The translations under genes were made by a program, and so were the position numbers. A stretch of DNA of 64,000 nt from Gliomastix tumulicola (lineage: Eukaryota; Ascomycota; Sordariomycetes; Hypocreales; Bionectriaceae): contig BCHX01000001.1 in the NCBI GenBank assembly GCA_001599755.1, positions 2,356,001 to 2,420,000 on the forward strand, in the 5' to 3' direction. The stretch's first letter is position 1. The number at the start of each line of letters is the position of its first letter. Of the stretch, positions 1-9,897 are shown one piece after another. Under the pieces are notes generated by a model, which was not told where the DNA came from, searched no databases, and worked only from the letters and a program-made list of their open reading frames with translations.

Positions 1-2342
1 GAATGTGGGATGATATCGGTAGAGGGCACCGAGGACAACGCTGAGCAGGTAAATATTGCCGTACTTCATCTTTTCAGGCTTCGAAAAGACCTTGGACAAA
101 ATGGCAACGACTTCTGCCTCTTCCCAGTGTAGCCGTCGGATCTGCTTGAGTATCCTGCTGTAGTTTCGTTTTGTCATGTCGACATAAACGAGCTTGCGGA
201 TGAACAGTTCCATTGGAGTTCGCTCCTTGACCTGGACAGCGGGCCTCTCTGGGGGATCGACATAATAGATGGCATTCTCAATGAGCATACGCTCAGTCTG
301 CCCTAGATGTTGAACGGACTTCTTGCGCTGGAGTGTCTCTAGGAAACTTGACATCCGCGGCGAGGTCTCTGGGTTACGCAGCAGATATCGTCCGCAATTC
401 TCAACAAGATTGCAAAGAATTTCGATGTTCATCCGCGAGAAGTCATCCAAGCTGACTTTGAGGCAGTGGAACACGACATGCTCCGGAACAATGCCAAACT
501 TAGTGAGCTCAGCCAGATACCTGATATTGCTCAGTCGAACCTGCCCGAGGAAGTCTTTTTCCTTACGTCTCTGCAGGCTGCGAAATTCGGCATCGAGGTA
601 TTCGACAAGTCCTTTCGGGATATCGGGCATGTATCGACCTAGGATAGCAACGAAACGGGACCAATTTGGAAGCAAGTCACTCCGGCCTTTGGGAACGTCC
701 GTCAATGCTTTGATCAGGCGATTTCGGGACGCTTTGGAGTTGAGGAAGCAGAAGTCGACGGCTGTCTGATCAATCGAATCCCTTGTGACCAGCTCAGGGA
801 GCCGTGCAATCAAGGCATCAACCTGAGCGCCAATAGTTTTGTTGGCAATGGCCGTTGACTGATCATCCTGTTCAGTGGGCTTGGGCGTCTCGGCAGTTTC
901 ACCGTTTTCAATTTTTTTTCCGACTTGTTCATCAGAGTCCACCTTCTTCTTCTTGGCATCCTCCAGAAGTATGGCAGGGACTTTGCCTTTGAGATCAACA
1001 AGGTGCTCGTAGAAATGCCGTTCGTCCTCGTCTTCCCATATGCCGGCACCGTCGCCCATTGACCGCAGGTATTCGCCTGTTTTAACGAGACCAATCGAGT
1101 TACTAGCGGCACCGAGAGAGTCATCATGTTCCTTCAGGTCCGGCATCTCAGTTCCTATGACGTCGGCGATGACCTGGGCATTGGCAATGAGCCGTTCCTG
1201 GTTCTTTACAATCTTCTCGTGGTTTGTCTGGCGGTCCTCAAAGACCTCCCCTGACTTAACGTATGCCTCGGCATTGCGTCGTGCCTGGTTTTGAATAGAC
1301 TTTTGATCACGGATGATGTGATTCTTGACATCTTCAAAGTACCTCGTGAGGATATTCTTGAAACGTTCCCTCACTTCGGGTGGTGCAAAGGGCTGGTCCG
1401 TGGTGGCGGAGGAGACGGTTCCGTCTTCGGCTGAAGGGTTTAACAGCGGCTCCTCGACAGGAATTGTTGCTCCATCCTCTTCCACAACCTTTCGACCTTC
1501 GGATCCGGTGGGTGGGACTCCTAGAACATCCCAGCTGAAGGTCCTGACAAAAATGACGAGGAGAGGAAGATTGAGGTGCTCTCTGTCATAGCCCAACAAG
1601 TCCTTTAAAACTTCGAGAGGAAACGGCTCAGGGTTGATGCCGTTCTTGCTGGAGCTGCGGGTCTTGTTTTCGGGGCTCTTGTTGGTGGCAGCACCTTTCG
1701 TCGCATCGTCCGGTTTCGTGGCGTCATCGAGGGTTCGAAGGACTCCAACTAGCCAGAGCTCCGTAACAACTCGTAACAGAGCTCGTTGACGAGTGAGACG
1801 CTCCTTTTCCTCCCTCTCGCGGGCATCCGGGGCAAGTGTCTTGAGAAAGCTCTTGTCGGGAGTTGCCATGCCCTTGCCCAGCAGCCATGCTAGGTACTCG
1901 GTGAATTCCCCCGGGCCGAATCGCTGGTGCAAGGCGCTCACGATCTCGATGCCAGCCTCCACCTCGCCCGGTGTCTTGAGTCTGCACAGACCCTCATAGC
2001 AGGCAGATATTATCTCTGACAAGTACTTGTGCAGGCTCAGCGTTCGAATTTCCTGGAGGAAGGTGGGCAGCGTCGGGCCGGTGATGGCAGTTCGGAGTCG
2101 CTTAATGAAGGCTGTATTCTTTTTCAGAGACGAATCGAGACTCTTGTTGGTAGCTAAGACATCTGGGAACAAACAATTAGCACCTTGCTCAGGTCGGATG
2201 ACGTTTGATGACGAGTACGCACCTTGTTCGCCCTCCCAGGCTCTTTCATTCAGAGCTCGCAGCTCGCCTGCAGATCTGTTAGCCAGTAGAAGAGACTAGG
2301 AAGCAATGCCGAGAGCAACACACGTTTCCTGGCGCGATCCAT
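1..2342 (-). CDS. UPF2: UPF2/NMD2 nonsense-mediated decay factor, 5' part (3' end beyond window)
   Basis: UPF2 bridges UPF1 and UPF3 in cytoplasmic nonsense-mediated mRNA decay. About 742 N-terminal codons are visible; the rest lies left of position 1. Exons are 2342-2324, 2267-2223 and 2162-1, with introns of 56 and 60 nt. Splicing gives an N-terminus MDRARKRELRALNERAWEG, running into DVLATNKSLDSSLKKNTAF, which is the usual start of fungal UPF2. The frame then stays open to the window edge. The helical MIF4G-type repeats are recognisable, for example KRNYSRILKQIRRLHWEEAE near the left edge, and an acidic/Lys-rich linker lies between repeats. The first exon is only 19 nt of coding sequence, so start-codon prediction by simple ORF calling would miss it. 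Family assignment is secure; the exact end of each MIF4G repeat is not resolved here. Confidence 0.9.
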
Positions 2343-4612
2343 AGCCGAGCAGGGACCCTGGACTCAGCTTTTGCTTAGGGTTGGTGGGATGATATAGTGG
2401 GCTACATTCGGTCGCTGATGCCGTGCTAAGGGATATTGTGTCCCAGAAAGTGGTACGTCGGTCGTGCACGATGAGCCGGCATCGGGGCTTTCGAGGGGGA
2501 GAGAAAGCAGCTGATCGGGGCCGCGTTGACGGGAGCTATCGGCAGAGTCTCAATGGTGCTGAGGTGGTGGAAAACCTGGAGGCGGGTGTTAGTGGCTGAT
2601 AGGCTGTGTCAAATTATCCGGCGTTGGGCTGGGTAGCCTCGTTTGCAGCCTGGTCAACGTATGTCGTACCTGATTGCGTGGCAGTTTTACCGGCAAATGG
2701 AGCCAAGTTGCAGCAACAAATTGTACCTGCAGCGAGTTGGTCCCAGGTCGTCATAGGGTACGGAAAGGCTCGGTAGTGAGCGGTAGTCACTGCCACCACG
2801 CAATGGAGTCCGAGATGCTGATTCCTGAGCTGTCGCATCCCCACCACGCCCACGTGACGACGGGATCTACTGAGGAAGGAAAGGACCCATGCAGCCCAAC
2901 GGACCCGTAGCTGCCTCTCTTCTACCTGATTTTCAGGCTCCGTACCGTCGTCGCTGCCCCTCCCAAAGACTCGTAAATTATGACAGAAATTGTCGGCCGA
3001 GACTTGCAGATACTACCGGCCTACAGGACCGAAAACGGCGCACACACGAGCTTCGGCTTGGAAGGATCATGATGGTGCGCCTTCACGAAAACGAAACCGT
3101 ACCATTCCCGCCAGGGCTGTCTCGTGACTTCCACCGTTCACAGACTCTAGAGCCAGAGCTGCGTTGACGTACCAAGGTACATCCAAGGACCAACATGAGG
3201 ACCCTTAAAGTGGATACCTACGTGCAGACAAACAGGCTGCAGGAAAGAGCCAACAGAAAGAGGGAAAGAGGGAAAGAGGAAAGAAGAAGGGACTCGTAAT
3301 TTGACGATCAACCAACGACCGTTCTTCCATCGATATCGTCAAATAAGAAATACGGAATACCACCCTAAAACCCCTCCCCAAGTCCGTCAGGGGCACCGTC
3401 GAAGAAAGTGGCGGTCGCTTGTGATATGTCATTTCTCGATCTCAGACACGACATCTTCTCTGCAGGTTCGCACGGATAGCCTGGAGCCTATACTCCGCCA
3501 GGACGTCTCAAATAACACCAGCACCGGCTGTGCTGGGACTGGGAATGCCTGCTTCAGCGCCTGTTTGGTTGGGCAAGACGCCTGGGCGTCAGGGATGGCG
3601 CCAGTGTGACTGATCCATCGCTTATTCAGTAGTCCATGCAATGTGCGAGCACTAAACCATAAAGCGGCTGCTGGGGTTCGCCGTCATGGGATTTGAGGGC
3701 CATCGCAGAGACAAAGAGCCGTTTCTTTGCAAACTGATGGCTGCGAATCGCCTGTGCCCTTGGCATCCCAGCAGTTCCCCACGCAGGTCAGGATTTGACA
3801 TCTCCGGCCAATTCGTGTTGCACTATTGGCCAGTTGATGTGCCTACCAACGGGTACCAGCGACTAGTAGGTCCTGGAGCTCACATGCCGGCGCGTCCCGT
3901 CCCTCAGTGCTCACCTCACCGACAGCTGACGAGCGAGTCTGCATGTCTGAGCTGGACGGGCGAAAGGAAGGCAGCTGAGGAGGTGGCAACAGTCGCTGGC
4001 ACAGCCTTTGGCGTGGTTACTCTTGTCGCTCCGATGCCTCTTGAGGTGTGATCGCCTCGCCCTTAGGGGACCACGCACAAGATTGTCGTCAGCGCAGTAC
4101 TATGAAGTACAATGGGTGGGCAGGCTTCCCTGCAGATCACATCCTCCCCGGAGAAGTCATTTTCGGCTTTTCGCCACCAGGGCCACACCATCACGTCGCA
4201 TCCCACCCTGTTACCCAAAACTATCCGTGCAGGAGGGCACTGGGGGTGGAATGGCATACAGTAGGGGTGCACACGGATCCCCAGGACCAGCAAATCAGCC
4301 GCGTGGTGTTGCTTTCACCACCAGTCGCCCCTCCCTCCATGATCCCGCTTACCTAGCCGAGCATTGCATACACGTACATACCACGAATATTTTGTACGAC
4401 GACCCTTCTGTCGTGGCCTTCCAGGCCTTCCTCGACCGATCAGCTCGATGCCCGCCTGTTGGCCCCTCCATTTATGCCCTGAGACACACGATATATACTA
4501 GCATATGTTGTTGGACTACTTCATTCCAGTTCGGTCATGTCTCAACACTACTAGCCGTCTTCGACTGATCTATCGCCCCCAAACTTGTCTCCTCCCTCGA
4601 TAGCACTCGCTC
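2343..4612. promoter_or_regulatory. Divergent intergenic region UPF2/nitrate reductase with GATA cores
   Basis: This 2.3 kb region separates two divergently transcribed genes and should hold both promoters. No ORF in it resembles a known protein; the largest (186 codons, 4008-4568, plus strand) has no recognisable motif. A purine-rich tract lies at about 3240-3295. Toward the nitrate reductase start there are GATA cores (GATA or TATC) at 4222-4225, 4490-4493, 4571-4574 and 4599-4602. These are the core of sites bound by NIT2/AreA-type nitrogen regulators. A CTCC-N2-GGAG inverted element is at 4144-4153. GATA tetramers are frequent by chance, so binding is inference. Confidence 0.4.
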
Positions 4613-7473
4613 ATGTCCACGCTCGACATCATGGACACTATCCAGGGTCACGAAGATGACGAGCGATACGGGCGGGAGTTCCTGGTCCCTCTGCCTTCAC
4701 AACTCGACGTTAAACGTCAACCAACAGGCCTACCATCACCCCCGTCGACCATTTCTCCCGGCCCAGACACCGTTTCGAGGCCAGGCAGTTCAAATGGCGA
4801 GCCGCAGTCGGACTCCCAAGACGACGAAGCTTCCTCGAGTCAAGAAGACCAAAGCGAACCCAAGCCTTACCCCTTACCGCCCCGGAACGGCACGAAAGAT
4901 GTGCTCCCAGAAGATATCAAGACTCCCGACTCTCATGTCCCTAGAGACCCGCGGCTCATCCGACTTACTGGCATCCATCCTTTCAACGCCGAGGCACCCC
5001 TGACCTCGCTATACGACGAAGGGTTTCTCACTTCGGAGGACCTCCACTTCGTGAGAAACCACGGGCCAGTGCCTGAGTGTGACGATGCCGACATCCTGAA
5101 CTGGGAATTCACGATCGAAGGCATGGTTGAGAAGCCCATACGAATGACCCTGAAGGATCTTCTCACAGACTACGACCAAGTCACATACCCTATCACAATC
5201 GTATGCGCAGGAAATCGTCGGAAAGAGCAGAACATGGTGCGGAAATCAAAGGGCTTCTCCTGGGGTCCCGCCGGCTTGTCTACGGCGCTCTGGACCGGAG
5301 TCCCTATCGGCGAAATACTCTCCCGGGCTCGACCGAAACGGGGCGCCCGATACGTGTGCTTCGAGGGCGCTGACAAGCTTCCCAATGGCTACTATGGGAC
5401 GTCCGTCAAGCTCAACTGGTGCATGGACATGAACAGGGGGATCTTGGTGGCTCACAAGATGAATGGGGAGGTGCTGCATCCAGACCATGGGATGCCACTC
5501 CGCATTGTTGTGCCTGGTCAAATCGGAGGCCGGAGTGTCAAGTGGCTCAGGAGGATCATTGTCACTGCAGATCCGAGCGACAACTGGTATCATATCTACG
5601 ATAACCGAGTCCTGCCAACCGACATTACGCCCGAGGCCAGCGCTGATCTTCCTGAGGTGTGGAAGGATGAGAAATACGCCATCTACGACCTCAATGCAAA
5701 CAGCGCTATCTGCTATCCAGCCCATGGAGAGACCGTCAACCTCAAGTCGAAGCCAGCCACGTACACGGTTCGGGGCTACGCCTACGGTGGAGGTGGCCGT
5801 CGCATCACACGGGTCGAGGTCACACTTGATCGAGGCAAATCCTGGAACCTGGCCCACATCAAGTATCCTGAGGATGATTACCGACTGAGTGCGGATGGCG
5901 ACAGTTTGTACGACGGGCGGGTGGACATGTGGTGGAGGGAGACATCCTTCTGCTGGAGTTTCTGGGAGGTTGAGCTCCCTCTCACTCGCCTAGCAGAAGC
6001 GGACGATGTCATTGTCCGGGCGATGGATGAGTCACTCCATGTGCAGCCCAGGGACATGTACTGGAGCGTGCTGGGCATGATGAACAACAACTGGTTCCGC
6101 GTGGTGATACACAAGGACAAGGAGGGACAGCGGCTCTCATTCGAGCACCCGACACAACCGGCCCTCATACCTGGAGGGTGGATGGAAAGGATCAAGAATG
6201 CTGGCGGCGACCTGACAAACGGCTTCTGGGGCGAGTCGATATTGGGCCAGACTAGCCAAGCCACGGCTCCGGCGGCGCATGAAGAGAAGCATATCTCCAT
6301 GGTCAATCCCAAAGTCAAGAACACAATCACGCTGGCGGAACTCAAGGCCCATTCCGGCAAGGACGAACCTTGGTTTGTCGTTGACGGAGAGGTCTATGAT
6401 GGCACTCCTTTTCTGGACGAACATCCTGGCGGGCCAGTCTCTATATTCGGAGCTGCGGGACTGGACGCAAGCGAGGAGTTCCTCACAGTCCGTAAGTTAT
6501 TTTGTCCTTATCCGCGAACATGCTGATAAAAAAAAAAAAAAGAGGTACTAACCTAACATGCCTGCCTCCAGACAGCGAAAACGCCAAAGCCATGATGCCC
6601 GACTACCACGTCGGGACCCTAGACGAGGTTTCTCAGGTCGCACTTGCTGGAGAGGACTCGGTCTTACCACGCGACCCCTTTCGTCTCGTCTTCCTCCAGC
6701 CCAAAACTTGGAGCAGGGCGATCCTGGCAGACAAGCAAAGGATATCGCCGGATAGCTTCGTTTTCCACTTCAAGCTAGACCACGAGACACAGAAGCTCGG
6801 TGTTCCCATCGGGCAGCACTTCCTAATACGGCTCCGGGATCCGGCCACCCGTGAAGTCATCATCCGAGCCTACACCCCGGCGTCGGACGTGACGGAGACG
6901 GGCAGACTCCGGATCTTGATCAAGGTCTACTATGACAAGCCAGGCCGTCCTGGCGGGAAGATGACACAGGCGCTCGACAGCCTCCCCAAGGGCCACTATG
7001 TCGATGTCAAGGGCCCCGTGGGCAAGTTCGAGTACCTCGGACGCGGCCTGTGCGTCATCGGCGGACAGAGACGTCAAGTCCGGCGTCTCACTATGATCTG
7101 TGGCGGCTCCGGCATCACGCCGTTTTTCCAGATCCTGCGGTCCATCATGAATGATGGCCAGGATCAAACAGAATGCATGGTTCTCTACGGGAACCGCACT
7201 GAGCAGGACATCCTCTGTCGGTCAGACCTAGATGCGCTTGCAGAAGAGCACAAGGACCGCTTCCGCGTGGTCTACTCGCTGACGAACCCGGAGGAGTCGT
7301 GGCAGGGTCTGAGAGGCAGACTGGACAAGTCTGTCATCCGCCACGAGGTCGGCTCGTCTGAGTACGGAGACGGCGAGCTCGCCCTCATCGCAGGGCCGGA
7401 AGCCATGGAAGTCGCTGCCGAGGCTGCGCTGTTGGAGTTGCGGTGGGCGCAGCATAACGTCATCATTTTCTAG
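4613..7473 (+). CDS. nit-3: Assimilatory nitrate reductase [NAD(P)H]
   Basis: Reduces nitrate to nitrite in the cytosol, the first step of nitrate assimilation. Exons 4613-6491 and 6572-7473 (intron 80 nt, with a perfect TACTAAC branch site at 6546-6552) give 926 aa, a usual length for fungal enzymes. Domain order: acidic/Pro-rich leader (about 1-110); molybdopterin domain with the Mo-ligand Cys198 in CAGNRRKEQN; Mo dimerisation domain to about 500; cytochrome b5 domain with heme ligand His604 in HPGG and the second ligand His627; FAD domain with RAYTPAS; NAD(P) domain with CGGSGITPF and GPEAM; C-terminus HNVIIF. The intron interrupts the codon of the second heme His. No nitrite reductase or nitrate transporter gene is linked in this window. 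GATA cores upstream fit nitrogen-metabolite control. An alternative start 18 nt downstream (4631) would change little. Confidence 0.96.
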
Positions 7474-7734
7474 AGGCGCAAAAATACACACGAGAGCGGC
7501 TCACATACTACCCAACAGCAGTGATGACACAGGAGGGACTCTAGCAATGTCTACATTCAGCTATCTGATAATTAGTCGTATCCTCATGACAGTAATGACA
7601 AAAAAAGTAAAAACATAAAATGGAAAAATCATTCGCTACGCTCATGCTCCATGTTCTCCGTGCTCTGAAGTCTCGAACGCAAAACCGCTACACAAAGAAC
7701 GATCGGTATCTTCTTAGCCCAATCCAGGGGAAGA

Positions 7735-9195
7735 TCAGTGCAGACTCTTGGGATTCGGGTAATGGTACGCCGCGACAGCAATGGCGATATACAGCGCGAC
7801 GAGGAGGAACCCCTCGAGGTAGTTGCTCTTCTGATCCTGCAGGAACCTCCCCACGGTGAGGATGGCCAGGATCAGCATGACGAGATTGAACACCTCGAAC
7901 AGCAGGTCCATGTCCTTGCCCAGCCCCCAGGCGACGACAATGGTCAGCGGGCCGTTGAAGAGGGCGGTCTGGAGGGTGGCGCCGAGGACGTGCGACAGCG
8001 CAAAGTTCATCTGGTTGTCCCAGGCCTCGTCGATGGCGGTGAGGTGCTCGGCGAACTTCTCGACGAGGGGCACGAGGATGAGGCCGATGAAGGGGTCCGA
8101 GACGTGCGACTCCTCGATGACGTAGTGGATCTGGAGGACGAGGATGATGGCGATGAGGGTGACGAGCGCGATGGCGAGGGCGAGGGCGACGACGCACTCC
8201 GTGAAGGTGAGCTTGGCCTTTGTGCGGTTCTTGTGCTTGTCCGCGTCGCGCTCCTCGTCGCGCTCGAAGACGGCGTCGTAGATGCCGTGGTGCGTGCGGG
8301 CCTGGAAGAAGACGAAGACGGCGTAGGCGATGAGCAGGAGGACGGCGAGGATGCGCGACATGTTGAGGCGCTTGTACTCGAGGACCGCGGGCTCCAGGTC
8401 GTACTCGGCGAGGCCCAGGCCGAAGACGGTCGGGACGGAGAGAGCGGCACCCGCCGTGAGCAGCAGGCCGCTGCCGGTCTCGCTGACGGCGTTGCTGAAG
8501 GTCTGCTCCGAGCGCCGGAGCCCGCCGACGAAGAAGCAGAGGCCGAGGCAGAGCAGCATCGTGGCCAGGATGGAGCCGAGGATGGCGGCCTTGATGACGT
8601 AGAAGTAGTCCTTGGACAGCAGGACGATGAAGAGGATGATCTCGACGATGGAGCCGCACGTCACCTCGGTCAGGACGCCGACGACGTGCGGGAGCTTCCG
8701 CGAGAGCTCCTGCCCCGCGAAGCCGACCAGGTTCGCGCAGGGGACCATGGCGATGTACGCCAGCGTGAAGATGAGCACGTGGCGGTCGGGCAGGGCGTAG
8801 CGCACGGCCAGCGCGGCGGGTACGACGGGCCAGAGGACGTTGCAGAGCAGACTCGCCCTGCTGGCCGAGCGGAAGCTGATCTTGAGGAACTGCCACGGAT
8901 GGAAGCCCCTGCGGCCGCTCTCGCCGGCGGCGCTGACGGACATGAAGCGGCGGATGCCGGTGCCGCCGCCGCCGTCCTCGGCATTCTCGGCGCGCCGCTT
9001 GTTGCGCTTGTACTCGCTGTAGGTGTTTGGTGGCGGGAGCGACGGTGAGGCGCCGTTGGGGGGGATCTCGGTGTCGCTGGTGGGATTGGAGGGATACGAG
9101 GTTGACGACGGCGGTTCTGGGCTTCGGTGGGAGAGGCGCCGGCCGTTTGCAGGCGAGGATGAGGAAAGCGAGGACATAGGAATCATGGTGAACAA
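7735..9195 (-). CDS. Ca2+/H+ exchanger (CAX) family membrane protein, divergent signature
   Basis: Single exon, 486 aa. A polar 110-residue Ser/Pro-rich N-terminus is followed by about eleven hydrophobic segments, split into two halves by a charged loop (ERDEERDADKHKNRTK, about 311-326). This is the architecture of vacuolar Ca2+/H+ antiporters such as VCX1. Family landmarks include LKISFRS near the start of the membrane part, ILGSILATMLLCLGLCFFVGG, and PLVEKFAEHLTAIDEA in the second half. The two alpha-repeat signatures are altered: the usual GNAVE-type motif reads GSIVE (181-185), and the second, usually GNAAEH, reads EKFAEH (379-384). Both acidic residues remain but both Asn are lost, so Ca2+ transport is inferred rather than certain. 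Three Met codons lie within the first seven residues, so the start is approximate. An antisense acidic ORF is a GC-skew shadow. Confidence 0.85.
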   Translation of the reverse strand: MFTMIPMSSLSSSSPANGRRLSHRSPEPPSSTSYPSNPTSDTEIPPNGASPSLPPPNTYSEYKRNKRRAENAEDGGGGTGIRRFMSVSAAGESGRRGFHPWQFLKISFRSASRASLLCNVLWPVVPAALAVRYALPDRHVLIFTLAYIAMVPCANLVGFAGQELSRKLPHVVGVLTEVTCGSIVEIILFIVLLSKDYFYVIKAAILGSILATMLLCLGLCFFVGGLRRSEQTFSNAVSETGSGLLLTAGAALSVPTVFGLGLAEYDLEPAVLEYKRLNMSRILAVLLLIAYAVFVFFQARTHHGIYDAVFERDEERDADKHKNRTKAKLTFTECVVALALAIALVTLIAIILVLQIHYVIEESHVSDPFIGLILVPLVEKFAEHLTAIDEAWDNQMNFALSHVLGATLQTALFNGPLTIVVAWGLGKDMDLLFEVFNLVMLILAILTVGRFLQDQKSNYLEGFLLVALYIAIAVAAYHYPNPKSLH

Positions 9196-9781
9196 CGGCC
9201 GTGGAGGTTGGCGATGTGTGTGAGGGATGCTGGGTCAATAGGGCGGTGGTTGAAGTTGTGAGGTTATGTTTGGCGTTTCATGATGCTGAGTGTGAAATGT
9301 GAATCAAGGTACTTCAGTGCTAGGTACTGGGCAAACAACAGGTACTAAGAGTAGAGAAGTGATGAAGAAGCCCAAGGATAAGTACTAGTAAGTAAGGTAC
9401 AGTGAAAGTGAGGTGAAATTGAGAGGAAGGTGAGACCCGCGTCAATTGAGCAGCTGAACACAACTGCGATTGCCTAAATTTGTGACGACACACAAGGTGA
9501 AGCCCGATGCAGTGTCTCATCCAGTCAAATGTGAGAACTGAGACGTCGCTTGTCCGGCACGTCGAAAGCCAGAAAACAGGGATTGCAGGGATGCATGACC
9601 AGGATCCTCAGCGAAATTGAGCCCCCAATGCAGGATCTAGCCGGCTTATCAGAGCGCAGCACAACGTCACACAGGCGCCCATGATCCCTGCTCGTGCATC
9701 GCATGGCGTGCATTTCTGCCAGCAATGCAGCCTGCGTGCCTGTCTGTGACTGGCCCTGGTGTAAAACCGCCCGGGATGTGG

Positions 9782-9809
9782 GTGAGTGAGTGAGTGAGTG
9801 AGTGAGTGA
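9782..9809. repeat. GTGA tetranucleotide microsatellite, 7 copies
   Basis: Seven uninterrupted GTGA units lie about 90 bp downstream of the HRQ1 stop codon. The array is long enough to be length-variable between strains. Confidence 0.95.
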
Positions 9810-9872
9810 CGTGAGTGCTGAAACAACTGAGACATCTCACCCAAGCGTGAGGCCGCCCACCGACGATCAGTA

Positions 9873-9892
9873 AATCAATCAATCAATCAATC
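9873..9892. repeat. AATC tetranucleotide microsatellite, 5 copies
   Basis: Five AATC units end 5 bp before the HRQ1 stop codon, in its 3' UTR, about 65 bp from the GTGA array. Confidence 0.9.
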
Positions 9893-9897
9893 ACTCG

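Larger units (their letters stand above)
9196..9897. other. Intergenic: exchanger promoter and HRQ1 3' flank
   Basis: About 700 bp between the start of the exchanger gene and the stop of HRQ1. It contains a cluster of GGTAC/TACTAGTA-like words (about 9308-9405) and two tetranucleotide repeats listed separately. No gene seen. Confidence 0.6.

Noticed and set aside
7738..9048. 436-codon acidic plus-strand ORF opposite the exchanger gene
   Set aside because: Composition (runs of Glu, Asp, Gly, Val) is that of a frame opposite a GC-rich membrane-protein gene; no domain.
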